From Sphingobacteriales bacterium 44-15 (GTDB lineage: Bacteria; Bacteroidota; Bacteroidia; Chitinophagales; Chitinophagaceae): a stretch of 64,000 nt of DNA. Location: NCBI GenBank assembly GCA_001899685.1, contig MKWG01000022.1, positions 39,088-103,087 on the forward strand. The letters are read 5' to 3'. Below are positions 37,091-44,836 of this stretch, in pieces (within the stretch, counting starts at the first letter, position 1; every line of letters starts with the position of its first letter). The notes under the pieces were generated by a model. That model did not search any database and had not been told where the DNA came from. It saw only the letters and a program-made list of their open reading frames with translations. The position numbers and the translations under genes are program-made.

Positions 37091-37600
37091 TTATAGTATT
37101 CTATTAGTGATATAGTATATGCTTGTTTGGGTTGATTTTGTATTTGGATTTGTAGTTATTACCAATAGTATTTGAGAATAAACGTTCAATAATCTTCCGC
37201 CATCGTTCGTTCCTGGTTCCCAATTAGGCATCTGCAAAAATATTTTTATGATAGCCTCTCTCAAATAATCTGTTGGACTATTCAAAAACCTGAATCTGCA
37301 CAGATCTCCATTACTTGTAACTAAAAATTTTATTAAAATACTATCTGTTCTGCTTTCGGGCAAAAGTTTCTGGACATCAAAGCGGGAAGTAATAAAATTT
37401 TCTAAATCTCCTTTAAAATGAGGGGCATGATTTATAAAATGAAACGTTGAACTGCTATCTGTCAAACAATTCCCCAATAGCTCTGTGCTATCCCGAAAAA
37501 CTTGTTCGCCCCGAGTGTTAGATTGTGCAATAGTATCTTTTTTCAAAAAAAAAGCTGCTAATAGTAGGCAAGAATTGATACACGTTACAAGACTGCTCAT
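37091..37600 (-). CDS. Small secreted protein with a TonB-C-like domain
   Basis: The 169-aa product from the ATG at 37600 has a signal peptide-like start (MSSLVTCINSCLLLAAFFL). The C-terminal half (SRTDSILIKFLVTSNGDLCRFRFLNSPTD, then MPNWEPGTNDGGRLLNVYSQILLVI) resembles the TonB C-terminal fold seen in many Bacteroidota envelope proteins. It lacks the proline-rich linker of a real TonB, so an energy-transducer role is doubtful. The frame is open up to 37822, but that extension covers dispersed-repeat DNA and is not credible. The role is unknown. Confidence 0.55.
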   Translation of the reverse strand: MSSLVTCINSCLLLAAFFLKKDTIAQSNTRGEQVFRDSTELLGNCLTDSSSTFHFINHAPHFKGDLENFITSRFDVQKLLPESRTDSILIKFLVTSNGDLCRFRFLNSPTDYLREAIIKIFLQMPNWEPGTNDGGRLLNVYSQILLVITTNPNTKSTQTSIYYITNRIL

Positions 37601-37699
37601 TAGGTTTGATTTGGCTACATCCGGTGGATAGGCAAAGCTACAGCAATAGCGAATAAATTTTTTATAATTACCTTTTATAGAGTGTATTTTAATTTTACA

Positions 37700-37812
37700 C
37701 AAGCAGAAATGTACAACGGCTTGAAATCCGTTGGAACAATATGCTACCGAGCTAACGGCTCCGCGTGAGATTTCAATCCCATGCGAAAATTTGAAATGCG
37801 CCCACTCCAACT
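37700..37812. repeat. Dispersed palindromic repeat copy
   Basis: CAACGG (37714-37719) and CCGTTG (37728-37733) form a hairpin. The copy ends with CCATGCGAAAATTTGAAATG (37778-37797) followed by CGCCC. The CAACGG/CCGTTG part is related to the perfect hairpin at 44907-44938, and the end module to those at 27660 and 42700. Confidence 0.55.
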
Positions 37813-37892
37813 GATCTGACAAACTCCTGCTATTTGACCGGCAGATATAACTACGGTTCCAGGTAAATAACGAATCAGCTACTCAATAAAAA

Positions 37893-38324
37893 CTACAATA
37901 CGTTTTTTTCAAACCTCTTGTTGTGGAACAGTACCGGTACTGCTATGGCTGCGCCTATGCCCACGATCAAAACAATACCGAGGAGCAATCCGCGGAACTC
38001 GGAGGTGATTTCCTGGTTGGCGCTGCGTACAACAGCTTCCGCTTTCCAGCTCAGAAGCGCCGTCAGCAGTACGAGGGCGATAATATAGATGAGCTCTCCC
38101 GTACCTTTCATCTGCCGCATAAAATAAAAGATGATCCCCAGCAGCAGGAAAAGCAGGTTGACCCCGAAAATAATGGAAGCCACGTTTATAATGGCCGTGG
38201 GAGCGAGTCCTGTTTCAGCGCGGAAAATACTGTTGTAGATCAGGCATAATATTGAGGTGATGATGCCAACAAATACTGCTGTTAAAAATGCCTTTGAAAA
38301 AGGCGTCTGCATTTCGTAATCCAT
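37893..38324 (-). CDS. Four-helix membrane protein of unknown function
   Basis: From the ATG at 38324 the product is 143 aa with four predicted membrane helices (about 9-28, 44-66, 75-94 and 112-132). The third helix ends at WKAEAVVRSANQEITSEFRG, a charged loop before helix four. No family is recognised; it resembles small DUF4199-like or DUF4293-like membrane proteins only in layout. The ATG at 38369 would add 15 residues without any feature, so the shorter start is preferred. It lies just downstream of the Crp/Fnr gene on the same strand (69-bp gap) and could be co-transcribed with it. Confidence 0.55.
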   Translation of the reverse strand: MDYEMQTPFSKAFLTAVFVGIITSILCLIYNSIFRAETGLAPTAIINVASIIFGVNLLFLLLGIIFYFMRQMKGTGELIYIIALVLLTALLSWKAEAVVRSANQEITSEFRGLLLGIVLIVGIGAAIAVPVLFHNKRFEKNVL

Positions 38325-38393
38325 ATTATTATATTTAAGAACGTTAAAACAAGCTTCGGTTTTCCGCAACGGGTGGAGATCGCAGCAATACTT

Positions 38394-39083
38394 TTATGGT
38401 ATAAGCGTTAGTTCAGCCAGCTTTTTTTCTTTCAGCAGGAATATTTTTTTTCCAGAAACACGGATAAGCTTTCCCTGGATAAATTCCTGCATGGTCCGGA
38501 ACAGGGTTTCATAGGTGGTGCCAGTAAAGGCCGCTATATCCTGCCGGCTCAGTTGTATATCAATGCTTCCGTCCCTGCTTTTGCCAAACTGGCTGAGCAG
38601 CGCCAGCAGCGTTTCTGCTACTCTTGCTCTTACGTTCATGTGCACCAGGTTGCTCATTTTCTTTTCCGCATACTGCAGCTCATTGGCATAGCATTGCATA
38701 AGCTGGTAAGTGAGCGGGTGGTTGATCTGCAGCATGGATTCAAAAAAGCTGAGCTCAACATAACAGACCGTGACCGGCTCGATAGCCGTGGCGCTTACCG
38801 TATATTTTTTTTCGTTGCTCAATCCCCTGTAGCCAAGTATGTCGCCCGCTTTGGCAAAACGAAGGATCAGTTGCTTTTGGTTGCCCCATTGCCTGTGCAC
38901 TTTTACAATGCCGCTGTATACGAAGTGCATACCGCTTACAGGCTCTCCTTCCTCAAAGAGAGTAGCTCCTTTTTTAAACCTGAGGTTTTTACGGTTAGCG
39001 CTTATCAGCGCCTGCCAGCCGGGCAGGCTGTTGCTGCAGAGAAAGCAAAGGCTGAGATCACAACTATTCTTCGGTGCAGACAT
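38394..39083 (-). CDS. Crp/Fnr-family regulator with N-terminal cysteine cluster
   Basis: The 229-aa regulator has a cyclic-nucleotide-binding-fold sensor domain (about 30-145) and a C-terminal winged HTH (about 150-225). Its recognition helix contains YETLFR, the Glu...Arg pair that reads TGA half-sites in FNR relatives. The N-terminal cluster C8-x4-C13-x2-C16 (CDLSLCFLC) could hold an oxygen-sensitive Fe-S centre as in FNR, or respond to redox or NO (inference). The start at 39083 is chosen because it places that cluster at the N-terminus. A TATTTTTG -7-like box lies at 39126-39133. It is divergent from the ClC gene, with an FNR-like site between them. Confidence 0.85.
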   Translation of the reverse strand: MSAPKNSCDLSLCFLCSNSLPGWQALISANRKNLRFKKGATLFEEGEPVSGMHFVYSGIVKVHRQWGNQKQLILRFAKAGDILGYRGLSNEKKYTVSATAIEPVTVCYVELSFFESMLQINHPLTYQLMQCYANELQYAEKKMSNLVHMNVRARVAETLLALLSQFGKSRDGSIDIQLSRQDIAAFTGTTYETLFRTMQEFIQGKLIRVSGKKIFLLKEKKLAELTLIP

Positions 39084-39164
39084 CTGGAGGTTTAATGCCG
39101 GTAGATATAAATATTGTTTGTGCAACAAAAATAGGCAATTGTTTAGAATGTTTAAGTTTAAAAA

Positions 39165-39178
39165 ATGATTTAAATCAT
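39165..39178. promoter_or_regulatory. FNR-like operator ATGATTTAAATCAT
   Basis: A perfect 14-bp palindrome with TGAT-N4-ATCA, the FNR core, lies in the divergent spacer between the Crp/Fnr gene and the ClC gene. A TAACTTTA -7-like box for ClC (39203-39210) predicts a start near 39213, placing the site centre about 42 bp upstream, the position of class II activation. It could also autoregulate the regulator gene. Confidence 0.65.
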
Positions 39179-39218
39179 ATTTTTGCCCGTTTTTAAGAAA
39201 GATAACTTTAATAAATAT

Positions 39219-41105
39219 ATGTTGAAATCCAGTTTAAAAAGTGGGATCCCGGTATCTGTTTCGCTGATGGACAGCCTGCAGGCGGAAGCTATTGAGCCTG
39301 CGGGGGCTGCCGGCAAAAAAAGGGTATTCCGGATCTCGTGTTATGCATTTGTTATTGCGGTATGCGTGAGCGCTATAGCCAGGTTCCTGATCATCCTCAT
39401 TGATTTTGTTACCCAGTTATCTTTTTACGGGCGTTTTTCCGGTGCTGCTGTCAGCCCGGCAGACAATACACTGGGACTATGGGTAATACTTATCCCGGCT
39501 GCCGGCGGCATACTGGTAGGGTTAATGGCTTATTATGGCACCGGCGCAATCAGGGGGCATGGCATTCCTGAAGCCATGGAGCAGATACTCACTAACCAGA
39601 GCAAGATAAAGCCTACGATCACTTATTTAAAGCCATTGTCTTCTGCCATCGCTATCGGAACAGGTGGGCCATTCGGAGCGGAAGGTCCTATCATTGCCAC
39701 CGGTGGAGCGTTGGGTTCTACCCTGGGGCAGGTATTAAAGATCACTCCTAACGAACGGAAAATATTGCTGAGCTGCGGAGCTACCGCGGGCATGGCTGCT
39801 ATTTTCGGCAGTCCCGTAGCTGCTATTTTCCTGGCTATTGAATTATTGTTGTTTGAATTTTCCCCCCGCTCCATCCTGCCTGTAGCATTAGCCTGCATTA
39901 CCGGCGCAGCAGGACATCATTTTCTTTTTGGCGCTGCTCCTGTTTTTGCGATACACGTGCCCGTTAGCTCCCCGGGCAATATCGCCCTGCTTTGCTACAG
40001 CGTGATGGGACTTATAATGGGGATACTGTCTGCGGGTGTCACCAAAGCCGTATATTATATTGAAGATGCGTTCAGTAAATTGCCTGTGCACTGGATGTGG
40101 TGGCCTGCCATAGGCGGGCTGGTAGTGGGTGTTGTAGGTTATTTTTTCCCCACCACACTGGGAGTAGGGTATGATAATATTACCAATGTGCTCAACTGCG
40201 GACTTACACTCCGGGCGGTGGCGCTGCTGCTGGTATTCAAGTTTGTTTCCTGGTCGGTAGCGCTGGGCAGTGGCACATCAGGCGGTACGCTGGCGCCCCT
40301 GCTCACCATCGGCGGCGCTGCAGGATTTTTGCTGGGCGAGCTGGCGGCCTATATTTTTCCTGATACTGCAATATCGCCTTCTCTTGCCGCGCTGGTGGGC
40401 ATGTCTGCTATGTTTGCGGGCGCTTCAAGGGCGCTGCTGACCTCCATTATTTTTGCCCTTGAAACAACAGGTGTATCTGCTGCCTTATCTGCGCTGCTGG
40501 CCGCCTGCACCGCCGCTTATATGGTGTCGTTTTTCTTTTTGGAAAATACTATTATGACAGAAAAGATTGCACGCCGGGGCATTAAAACACCTGACTCCTT
40601 TGAACCGGACCTGCTGCAGGAGCTCACAGTAAATGATGTGCTGGGTGAGCAGGGATTTGTGATCAACCAGGATGTGTCGGTAGGCGAGGCGAGGGAATGG
40701 GTGAAGCAGCATCCCGAAGACAAAAGCAATCATTTCATTATTACCGATGGTGATAACGCCTTTGTAGGTATCATCAGCGCATCCACGCTATTCGGGATGC
40801 AGCATGATGCAGATACCCGTATCGGCACATTGATCCGGAGAACACCGGTTGCCGTAAATATGTCGGGTACGTTAAGAACTGCTCTTGAGCTTATGGTGCG
40901 CGAGAATGTGGATGTGCTTCCCGTGGTATCTGATTCCGGTACTATTGCAGGTATATTATCCCACCAGCATATAGTAGACGCCTATAAAACAGATATGGCA
41001 ACATCAAGGGAGCAGCAGCCGGTCATATCAGTAAAACGAAGAGCTTTAAAAATGCTGGTAAAAGGACAGCGGCTGATCACTACTATCAAAAGGCACAGGG
41101 ATTGA
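39219..41105 (+). CDS. ClC-family chloride channel/exchanger with CBS domains
   Basis: The 628-aa membrane protein has the ClC fold (about 40-450): GHGIP (113-117), GPFGAEGP (150-157) with gating glutamate E155, and the GTSGGTLAP segment. The retained E155 suggests Cl-/H+ exchange over a simple channel (inference). A C-terminal CBS pair (about 475-600) probably senses adenosine nucleotides. The basic tail is short. An in-frame TTG at 39183 exists, but the ATG at 39219 fits the predicted leader of about 6 nt. The FNR-like palindrome upstream suggests induction under low oxygen or nitrosative stress, together with the denitrification genes. Confidence 0.9.
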   Translation: MLKSSLKSGIPVSVSLMDSLQAEAIEPAGAAGKKRVFRISCYAFVIAVCVSAIARFLIILIDFVTQLSFYGRFSGAAVSPADNTLGLWVILIPAAGGILVGLMAYYGTGAIRGHGIPEAMEQILTNQSKIKPTITYLKPLSSAIAIGTGGPFGAEGPIIATGGALGSTLGQVLKITPNERKILLSCGATAGMAAIFGSPVAAIFLAIELLLFEFSPRSILPVALACITGAAGHHFLFGAAPVFAIHVPVSSPGNIALLCYSVMGLIMGILSAGVTKAVYYIEDAFSKLPVHWMWWPAIGGLVVGVVGYFFPTTLGVGYDNITNVLNCGLTLRAVALLLVFKFVSWSVALGSGTSGGTLAPLLTIGGAAGFLLGELAAYIFPDTAISPSLAALVGMSAMFAGASRALLTSIIFALETTGVSAALSALLAACTAAYMVSFFFLENTIMTEKIARRGIKTPDSFEPDLLQELTVNDVLGEQGFVINQDVSVGEAREWVKQHPEDKSNHFIITDGDNAFVGIISASTLFGMQHDADTRIGTLIRRTPVAVNMSGTLRTALELMVRENVDVLPVVSDSGTIAGILSHQHIVDAYKTDMATSREQQPVISVKRRALKMLVKGQRLITTIKRHRD

Positions 41106-41123
41106 TACGAGACCAGTATCCGT

Positions 41124-41969
41124 TCATTTTTCCAGGTCTGCGATGATGATCTTTTTCATCTTCATCATGGCTTCCATAGCGTATTTTGAAATTTGCGGGT
41201 TATTGTTGTTAATGAGTGAGAGTAACTTTTTAGGGACGATCTGCCAGCTCAGCCCGTATTTGTCTTTCAGCCAGCCGCACATGCTTTCCTCACCGCCGCT
41301 TTTGGTTAACCCGTTCCAGTAATAATCGGTTTCATCCTGGTTGGCGGTAAGCACTACCAGTGAAATGCCTTCGTCGAAATTGAAATTATGGTTTAAAGAG
41401 CTGTCCATGCAGGCGAGCGTATAGCCGTTGATCCGGAACTGTGCATGCTGCACATTGCCGGGGGTATCTTCGCCGCCTTCAGGATATTCCAGGATACCCT
41501 CCGTTTGAGAATCAGGGAACAATGTGGTATAGAATGTAATAGCTTCTTTTGCCCTGCCGTTTTGCCTGTTGATGAACATTAATGTGGGTGTAAAATACTG
41601 ATCCGTATTTCCTTTCTGCCCGGTATACAACTGCCAGGTAATACCAAACTTATCGCGTACCCACCCGTATTTTTTGCTGAAAGGATAGCTGTCGAGCGGC
41701 ATCAGCGCAATGCCGCCTTCAGCCAGTGCATTATACAATCTTTCTGTTTCTTTTTCGTCTTCATTGGCTATCAGGAAAGATATGGAGGCATTCGGCGCAA
41801 ACTGATCCCCGCCGTTCAGGAACATCATATTTTGCCCGTTGATGCTGAGCATCTGTACCAGCCCGGTATCTTCTGTTACGGTGGCGCCGGGAAATACAGT
41901 ACAGTAGAAAGCCGCGGCTTCTTTACCGTTATTGTTGAACCAGATGCATGGATAAACAGAATTGTTCAT
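41124..41969 (-). CDS. Tandem VOC (glyoxalase-fold, PhnB-like) protein
   Basis: The 281-aa protein carries two PhnB/3-demethylubiquinone-methyltransferase-like VOC domains: about 4-125 (YPCIWFNNNGKEAAAFYCTVFPGA) and about 140-260 (PTLMFINRQNGRAKEAITFYTTLFPDS). Each has a W-x-x-DKFGIxWQ-type closing strand (YGWVRDKFGITWQLY and CGWLKDKYGLSWQIV). Such proteins bind small molecules or metals, but no activity can be named. No signal peptide is seen. It is convergent with the ClC gene, 18 bp between stops, and has a long repeat-rich spacer upstream. Confidence 0.8.
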   Translation of the reverse strand: MNNSVYPCIWFNNNGKEAAAFYCTVFPGATVTEDTGLVQMLSINGQNMMFLNGGDQFAPNASISFLIANEDEKETERLYNALAEGGIALMPLDSYPFSKKYGWVRDKFGITWQLYTGQKGNTDQYFTPTLMFINRQNGRAKEAITFYTTLFPDSQTEGILEYPEGGEDTPGNVQHAQFRINGYTLACMDSSLNHNFNFDEGISLVVLTANQDETDYYWNGLTKSGGEESMCGWLKDKYGLSWQIVPKKLLSLINNNNPQISKYAMEAMMKMKKIIIADLEK

Positions 41970-42186
41970 AAAAAGATTACTTAATTGTTATTTGTATAGA
42001 AATGCGCATAAATCGGGCCGCTCTTACAGGACAGATGCATAAATTTACGAAACGAGCGGCTGACGGAATGATTTTTGAATACAACACAGCCACGAATTCA
42101 CGAATGTGGTTTAACATATTTATTTGTGCATTAGTGACTATTTCTTCTTTTGTTGTACAGATACACGAATAAATATATTAAAATAC

Positions 42187-42260
42187 ATGCGTGGCAGGCG
42201 CATTTCAATTTTTAGCTTCATGTATAATTTTCTGGCCGGTGAGACACCATAGCCGTATTT
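42187..42260 (-). repeat. Dispersed palindromic repeat copy, inverted
   Basis: GGCGCATTTCAATTTTTAGC (42197-42216) is the complement of the usual AATTGAAATGCGCC end. GGTGAGACACCATAGCCGTA (42238-42257) is the complement of the module at 27594-27610. Confidence 0.6.
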
Positions 42261-42391
42261 TAGGTTTAGAGGAGGAAAGTGTAGTCTTATCTTTCCGGGA
42301 CGTGGAGACACTTGCAGGGGCGACTGTGGGACGAATCATCGTGATGAGAATAATTATGATGGTAGTGCAGGATCGGGTTTAATTTTTACCA

Positions 42392-42497
42392 GTAACCGGA
42401 TAAGCCGCCTCTTTTTGTCTGGTCCCGCCGGAGGCGGGATTGAAAAAATGCGGAGCATATTTTTTCAAAAGACAAAAAGCAGCGGCGTTCCGGTTAC
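42392..42497. repeat. 106-bp branched palindrome (three-way-junction type)
   Basis: The outer stem pairs GTAACCGG (42392-42399) with CCGGTTAC (42490-42497), then GCCGC (42404-42408) with GCGGC (42482-42486), then CTTTTTGTCT (42411-42420) with AGACAAAAAG (42470-42479). Inside are two hairpins: TCCCGCC/GGCGGGA (42423-42439) and TTGAAAAAAT/ATTTTTTCAA (42440-42468). As RNA or single-stranded DNA it would form a three-way junction. The origin is unknown; a miniature mobile element or structured RNA are options. Confidence 0.7.
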
Positions 42498-42612
42498 GAA
42501 GCCCGCCGGCTATGAGGCAAAAGCAACGCAGCAGAAAGGATGTGTTCAATATAAAAATGGTTAACTGATAATGTTATATCGCCAGGAATTCTTTTTTGCT
42601 TAAGTTAACAGC

Positions 42613-42704
42613 TATGATGAGACACCGACTGGTAGCGGGTTCTACAGGCAGGTGCCTGCCTGACAGATAGGCACCACCTGCCCTCTAAAATTGAAATGCG
42701 CCTA
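42613..42704 (+). repeat. Dispersed palindromic repeat copy
   Basis: GATGAGACACCGACTGGTAG (42613-42632) parallels 20762-20781. An imperfect palindrome around GGCAGGTGCCTGCCTG follows. The end AAAATTGAAATGCGCC (42687-42702) matches 27638-27652. Confidence 0.65.
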
Positions 42705-42765
42705 TTTACGGCTATCTATAGAAATACTTTTTTAATTTTATTCCAATAATTTAAAATTACAGGTT

Positions 42766-43119
42766 ATGACAACAAAAGAGATCGCTGAAAAGTTTTATGC
42801 GTATATGCAGCAGGGCGCATTCGACAAGATATATAGTGAGCTTTACAGCCAGGATGCTACCAGCGAAGAAACCCCCGGTTCCGACTGGCAGATAGCAAAG
42901 GGCATGAAAGAGATCCATGAAAAAGGTAAAAAATGGAACGAAAGTGTTGAAGCCATGCATGGCGGTTCCACTTCCGGGCCTGTGGTAGCAGGCAATTATT
43001 TTACCTGCTATATGACCATGGACTTTACCCGTAAAGACGGGCAAAGGATAAACATGGAAGAGATCGGACTGTATAAAATAAAGGATGGAAAGATCATTTC
43101 AGAACAGTTCTTTTATTAA
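42766..43119 (+). CDS. SnoaL/NTF2-like small protein
   Basis: The 117-aa cytoplasmic protein fits the SnoaL-like NTF2 fold: an N-terminal helix (TTKEIAEKFYAYMQQGAFDKIYSELYSQDA), then strands ending in the typical MDFTRKDGQRINMEEIGLYKIKDGKIISEQFFY. The family includes isomerases, dehydratases and many binding proteins, so function cannot be given. It is convergent with the antiporter gene (5 bp between stops). Its upstream side is the long repeat-rich spacer. Confidence 0.8.
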   Translation: MTTKEIAEKFYAYMQQGAFDKIYSELYSQDATSEETPGSDWQIAKGMKEIHEKGKKWNESVEAMHGGSTSGPVVAGNYFTCYMTMDFTRKDGQRINMEEIGLYKIKDGKIISEQFFY

Positions 43120-43124
43120 TAAAC

Positions 43125-44363
43125 CTATTCTTTACTTAAACTGTTGACTACTTTACCCAATGTAAGCCCCTGTATGATCACTGAAAAAATTACGATAATA
43201 TAGCTTGCCGAAAGTATCAATTCCTTATAAGGCGAGGCAGGCAATGACAGCGCCAGGGCCACGGATATGCCTCCGCGCAGTCCCGCCCACACCAGTATGC
43301 CTCCGCTGCGATAGTCCACGTTCAGCGTACGCCGCATGAATATGGTAGGCAACAAAATGCTTACCGACCTGGCAACAAGCACGAAAATCACGCTGAGCAA
43401 CCCTACCAGCCAGTAATTGGTGATAAAAGGCATGACCACGATCTGTAACCCGATCATTACAAAAAGTATGGTATTGAGGAGGTCATCCACCAGCTTCCAG
43501 AACTGGTGAAAATAATCCTGTAATGCCCTCGACTGCCGCGGACCAAGAGAAGTATTGCCCAGCAGCAAGCCGGCAGATACAGCAGCCAATGGAACGGATA
43601 CATGCAAAAGGCTCCCGAATAAGGAAATGCACATTACCATGGACAGCGAAACAAAAAGAATGGTTTCAAACTCCTGTATTTTTTTCATGGTGAAATAGGC
43701 AACAGCCGCAAGCCCTGTACCCAGTAAGATCCCTCCGAAGACTTCCTCTACAAATAATTCCAGGATGTGCGGCACAGAAACAGCATCTCCGTGCTGCACG
43801 GCAATTTCCCCGAGGGTTACAAAGAGGATAATGCCCACGCCATCGTTCAGCAGTGATTCTCCGCCGATAATGGTACGGAGCGAAGGAGGGATTTTCGATT
43901 TGTTCAGCACTGACATTACTGCTACCGGGTCTGTAGGCGAAATGAGCGCTCCAAACAGCAGGCACCAGATGAGAGGAATGTCAATGTGGAGAAGCTGACC
44001 GGCACCATAGAGCAAAGCCCCGAATACCAGGGTGGAAAGTATTACACCAACCGTGCTTAGTACCATGATCGGCCCCTTATATATTTTAAGCCTGCCATAA
44101 TCAAAATGCAGGGCGCTTGCAAACAAAAGAAATCCCAGCATGATATCGAGCAGTGCCTTGGTGAAATCAATCTGCCCCGTAAGCTTTATGATTACCCGCG
44201 ATACCAGCGAGGAAGATTTGCCTGTGACTAGGATGATCACTGAAATTAAGATAGCCGCTACCATTATCCCGATGGTGCCGGGAAGCTTCAGAAAGCGGAG
44301 ATTAATATAAGATATGCCTGCACAAAGTGTGACCAATACAGTGATCAGTGTAAAGCTGTCCAT
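43125..44363 (-). CDS. CPA1-family sodium/proton antiporter (NhaP-like)
   Basis: The 412-aa inner-membrane protein has 11-12 helices and the CPA1 ND motif. GALISPTDPVAVMSVL (about 139-154) and GGESLLNDGVGIILFVTL (about 167-184) are characteristic, and IVWAGLRGGISVALALSLP-type sequence (about 358-375) is the conserved late helix. It should exchange Na+ or K+ for H+ and regulate pH or sodium. It lacks the long cytoplasmic tail of some homologues. The start is the ATG directly before the first hydrophobic segment. The GTGAAT hairpin tract upstream (44430-44459) may mark the end of another unit. Confidence 0.9.
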   Translation of the reverse strand: MDSFTLITVLVTLCAGISYINLRFLKLPGTIGIMVAAILISVIILVTGKSSSLVSRVIIKLTGQIDFTKALLDIMLGFLLFASALHFDYGRLKIYKGPIMVLSTVGVILSTLVFGALLYGAGQLLHIDIPLIWCLLFGALISPTDPVAVMSVLNKSKIPPSLRTIIGGESLLNDGVGIILFVTLGEIAVQHGDAVSVPHILELFVEEVFGGILLGTGLAAVAYFTMKKIQEFETILFVSLSMVMCISLFGSLLHVSVPLAAVSAGLLLGNTSLGPRQSRALQDYFHQFWKLVDDLLNTILFVMIGLQIVVMPFITNYWLVGLLSVIFVLVARSVSILLPTIFMRRTLNVDYRSGGILVWAGLRGGISVALALSLPASPYKELILSASYIIVIFSVIIQGLTLGKVVNSLSKE

Positions 44364-44429
44364 GAAATATGTTTGCTTTTAGTAAGGTTTAAATAAATGA
44401 TCCCCCGGAGTTGGGAGGCGGTATTATGT

Positions 44430-44459
44430 GAGGTGAATGGTGAATAGTGAAATTCACCT
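44430..44459. repeat. GTGAAT/ATTCAC hairpin tract
   Basis: Arms AGGTGAAT (44431-44438) and ATTCACCT (44452-44459) enclose GTGAATAG-type words. It is a member of the same family as 3571-3634 and 49982-50036. Confidence 0.6.
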
Positions 44460-44497
44460 CTGTCATTATTGCACTATAGACCGGAAGCGGATTGGGC

Positions 44498-44836
44498 CTA
44501 CCAGAAATAGTGAAAAGGGAATATGAGCAAAATGCTGCTCAGGCTGCTGATGGATATGAATCCTGTGAGTCTTGTTGTGATGTATGTGGAAATACATAAA
44601 CCATACCTGTTGCCGGTACCTGTACCGGTGGAAAATTTAGGAGAACAGTAAGTATTGCTGCACGGGATATTGCCGGAAGTTAAAGCCATTTCTCCTCTTT
44701 TGCCCGAATTGAAAATCCTGCTGCAATTAGTTTTTTTGATGCCGGGGCTGTATTTATGAGCGCTGTAACAATTCCCTGTTTTTTGAAGCAACAGTATAAA
44801 AAGCAGGAAAGAAAATTTCAACAGAAGATGCCTCAT
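44498..44836 (-). CDS. Possible small secreted or membrane protein
   Basis: This 112-aa frame begins with a plausible signal peptide (MRHLLLKFSFLLFILLLQKTGNCYSA), has four further cysteines (NCSR, PCSNTYCS, GLCIS), and ends in a hydrophobic segment (ISSLSSILLIFPFHYFW). I recognise no family. It lies between the antiporter gene and a repeat-rich spacer, isolated from other genes. It could be a real small gene or a chance frame. A conserved homologue would be needed to decide. Confidence 0.3.
   Translation of the reverse strand: MRHLLLKFSFLLFILLLQKTGNCYSAHKYSPGIKKTNCSRIFNSGKRGEMALTSGNIPCSNTYCSPKFSTGTGTGNRYGLCISTYITTRLTGFISISSLSSILLIFPFHYFW

Larger units (their letters stand above)
41970..42765. 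other. 796-bp repeat-rich spacer without genes
   Basis: Contents in order: CACGAATTCACGAAT words (42091-42105) and related tracts to 42170; an inverted dispersed-repeat copy (42187-42260) with GCGCATTTCAATTTTT and GGTGAGACACCATAGCC; a 106-bp branched palindrome (42392-42497); and a second dispersed-repeat copy (42613-42704). Small open frames here are not credible. The promoter of the SnoaL-like gene should be in the A/T-rich 42710-42760. Confidence 0.65.

Noticed and set aside
37601-37822. Upstream extension of the TonB-C-like protein
   Set aside because: It covers a dispersed palindromic repeat and pushes the signal peptide inside the protein.
42191-42382. 63-codon frame in the spacer before the SnoaL-like gene
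   Set aside because: It runs through a dispersed-repeat copy and shows no protein-like composition.
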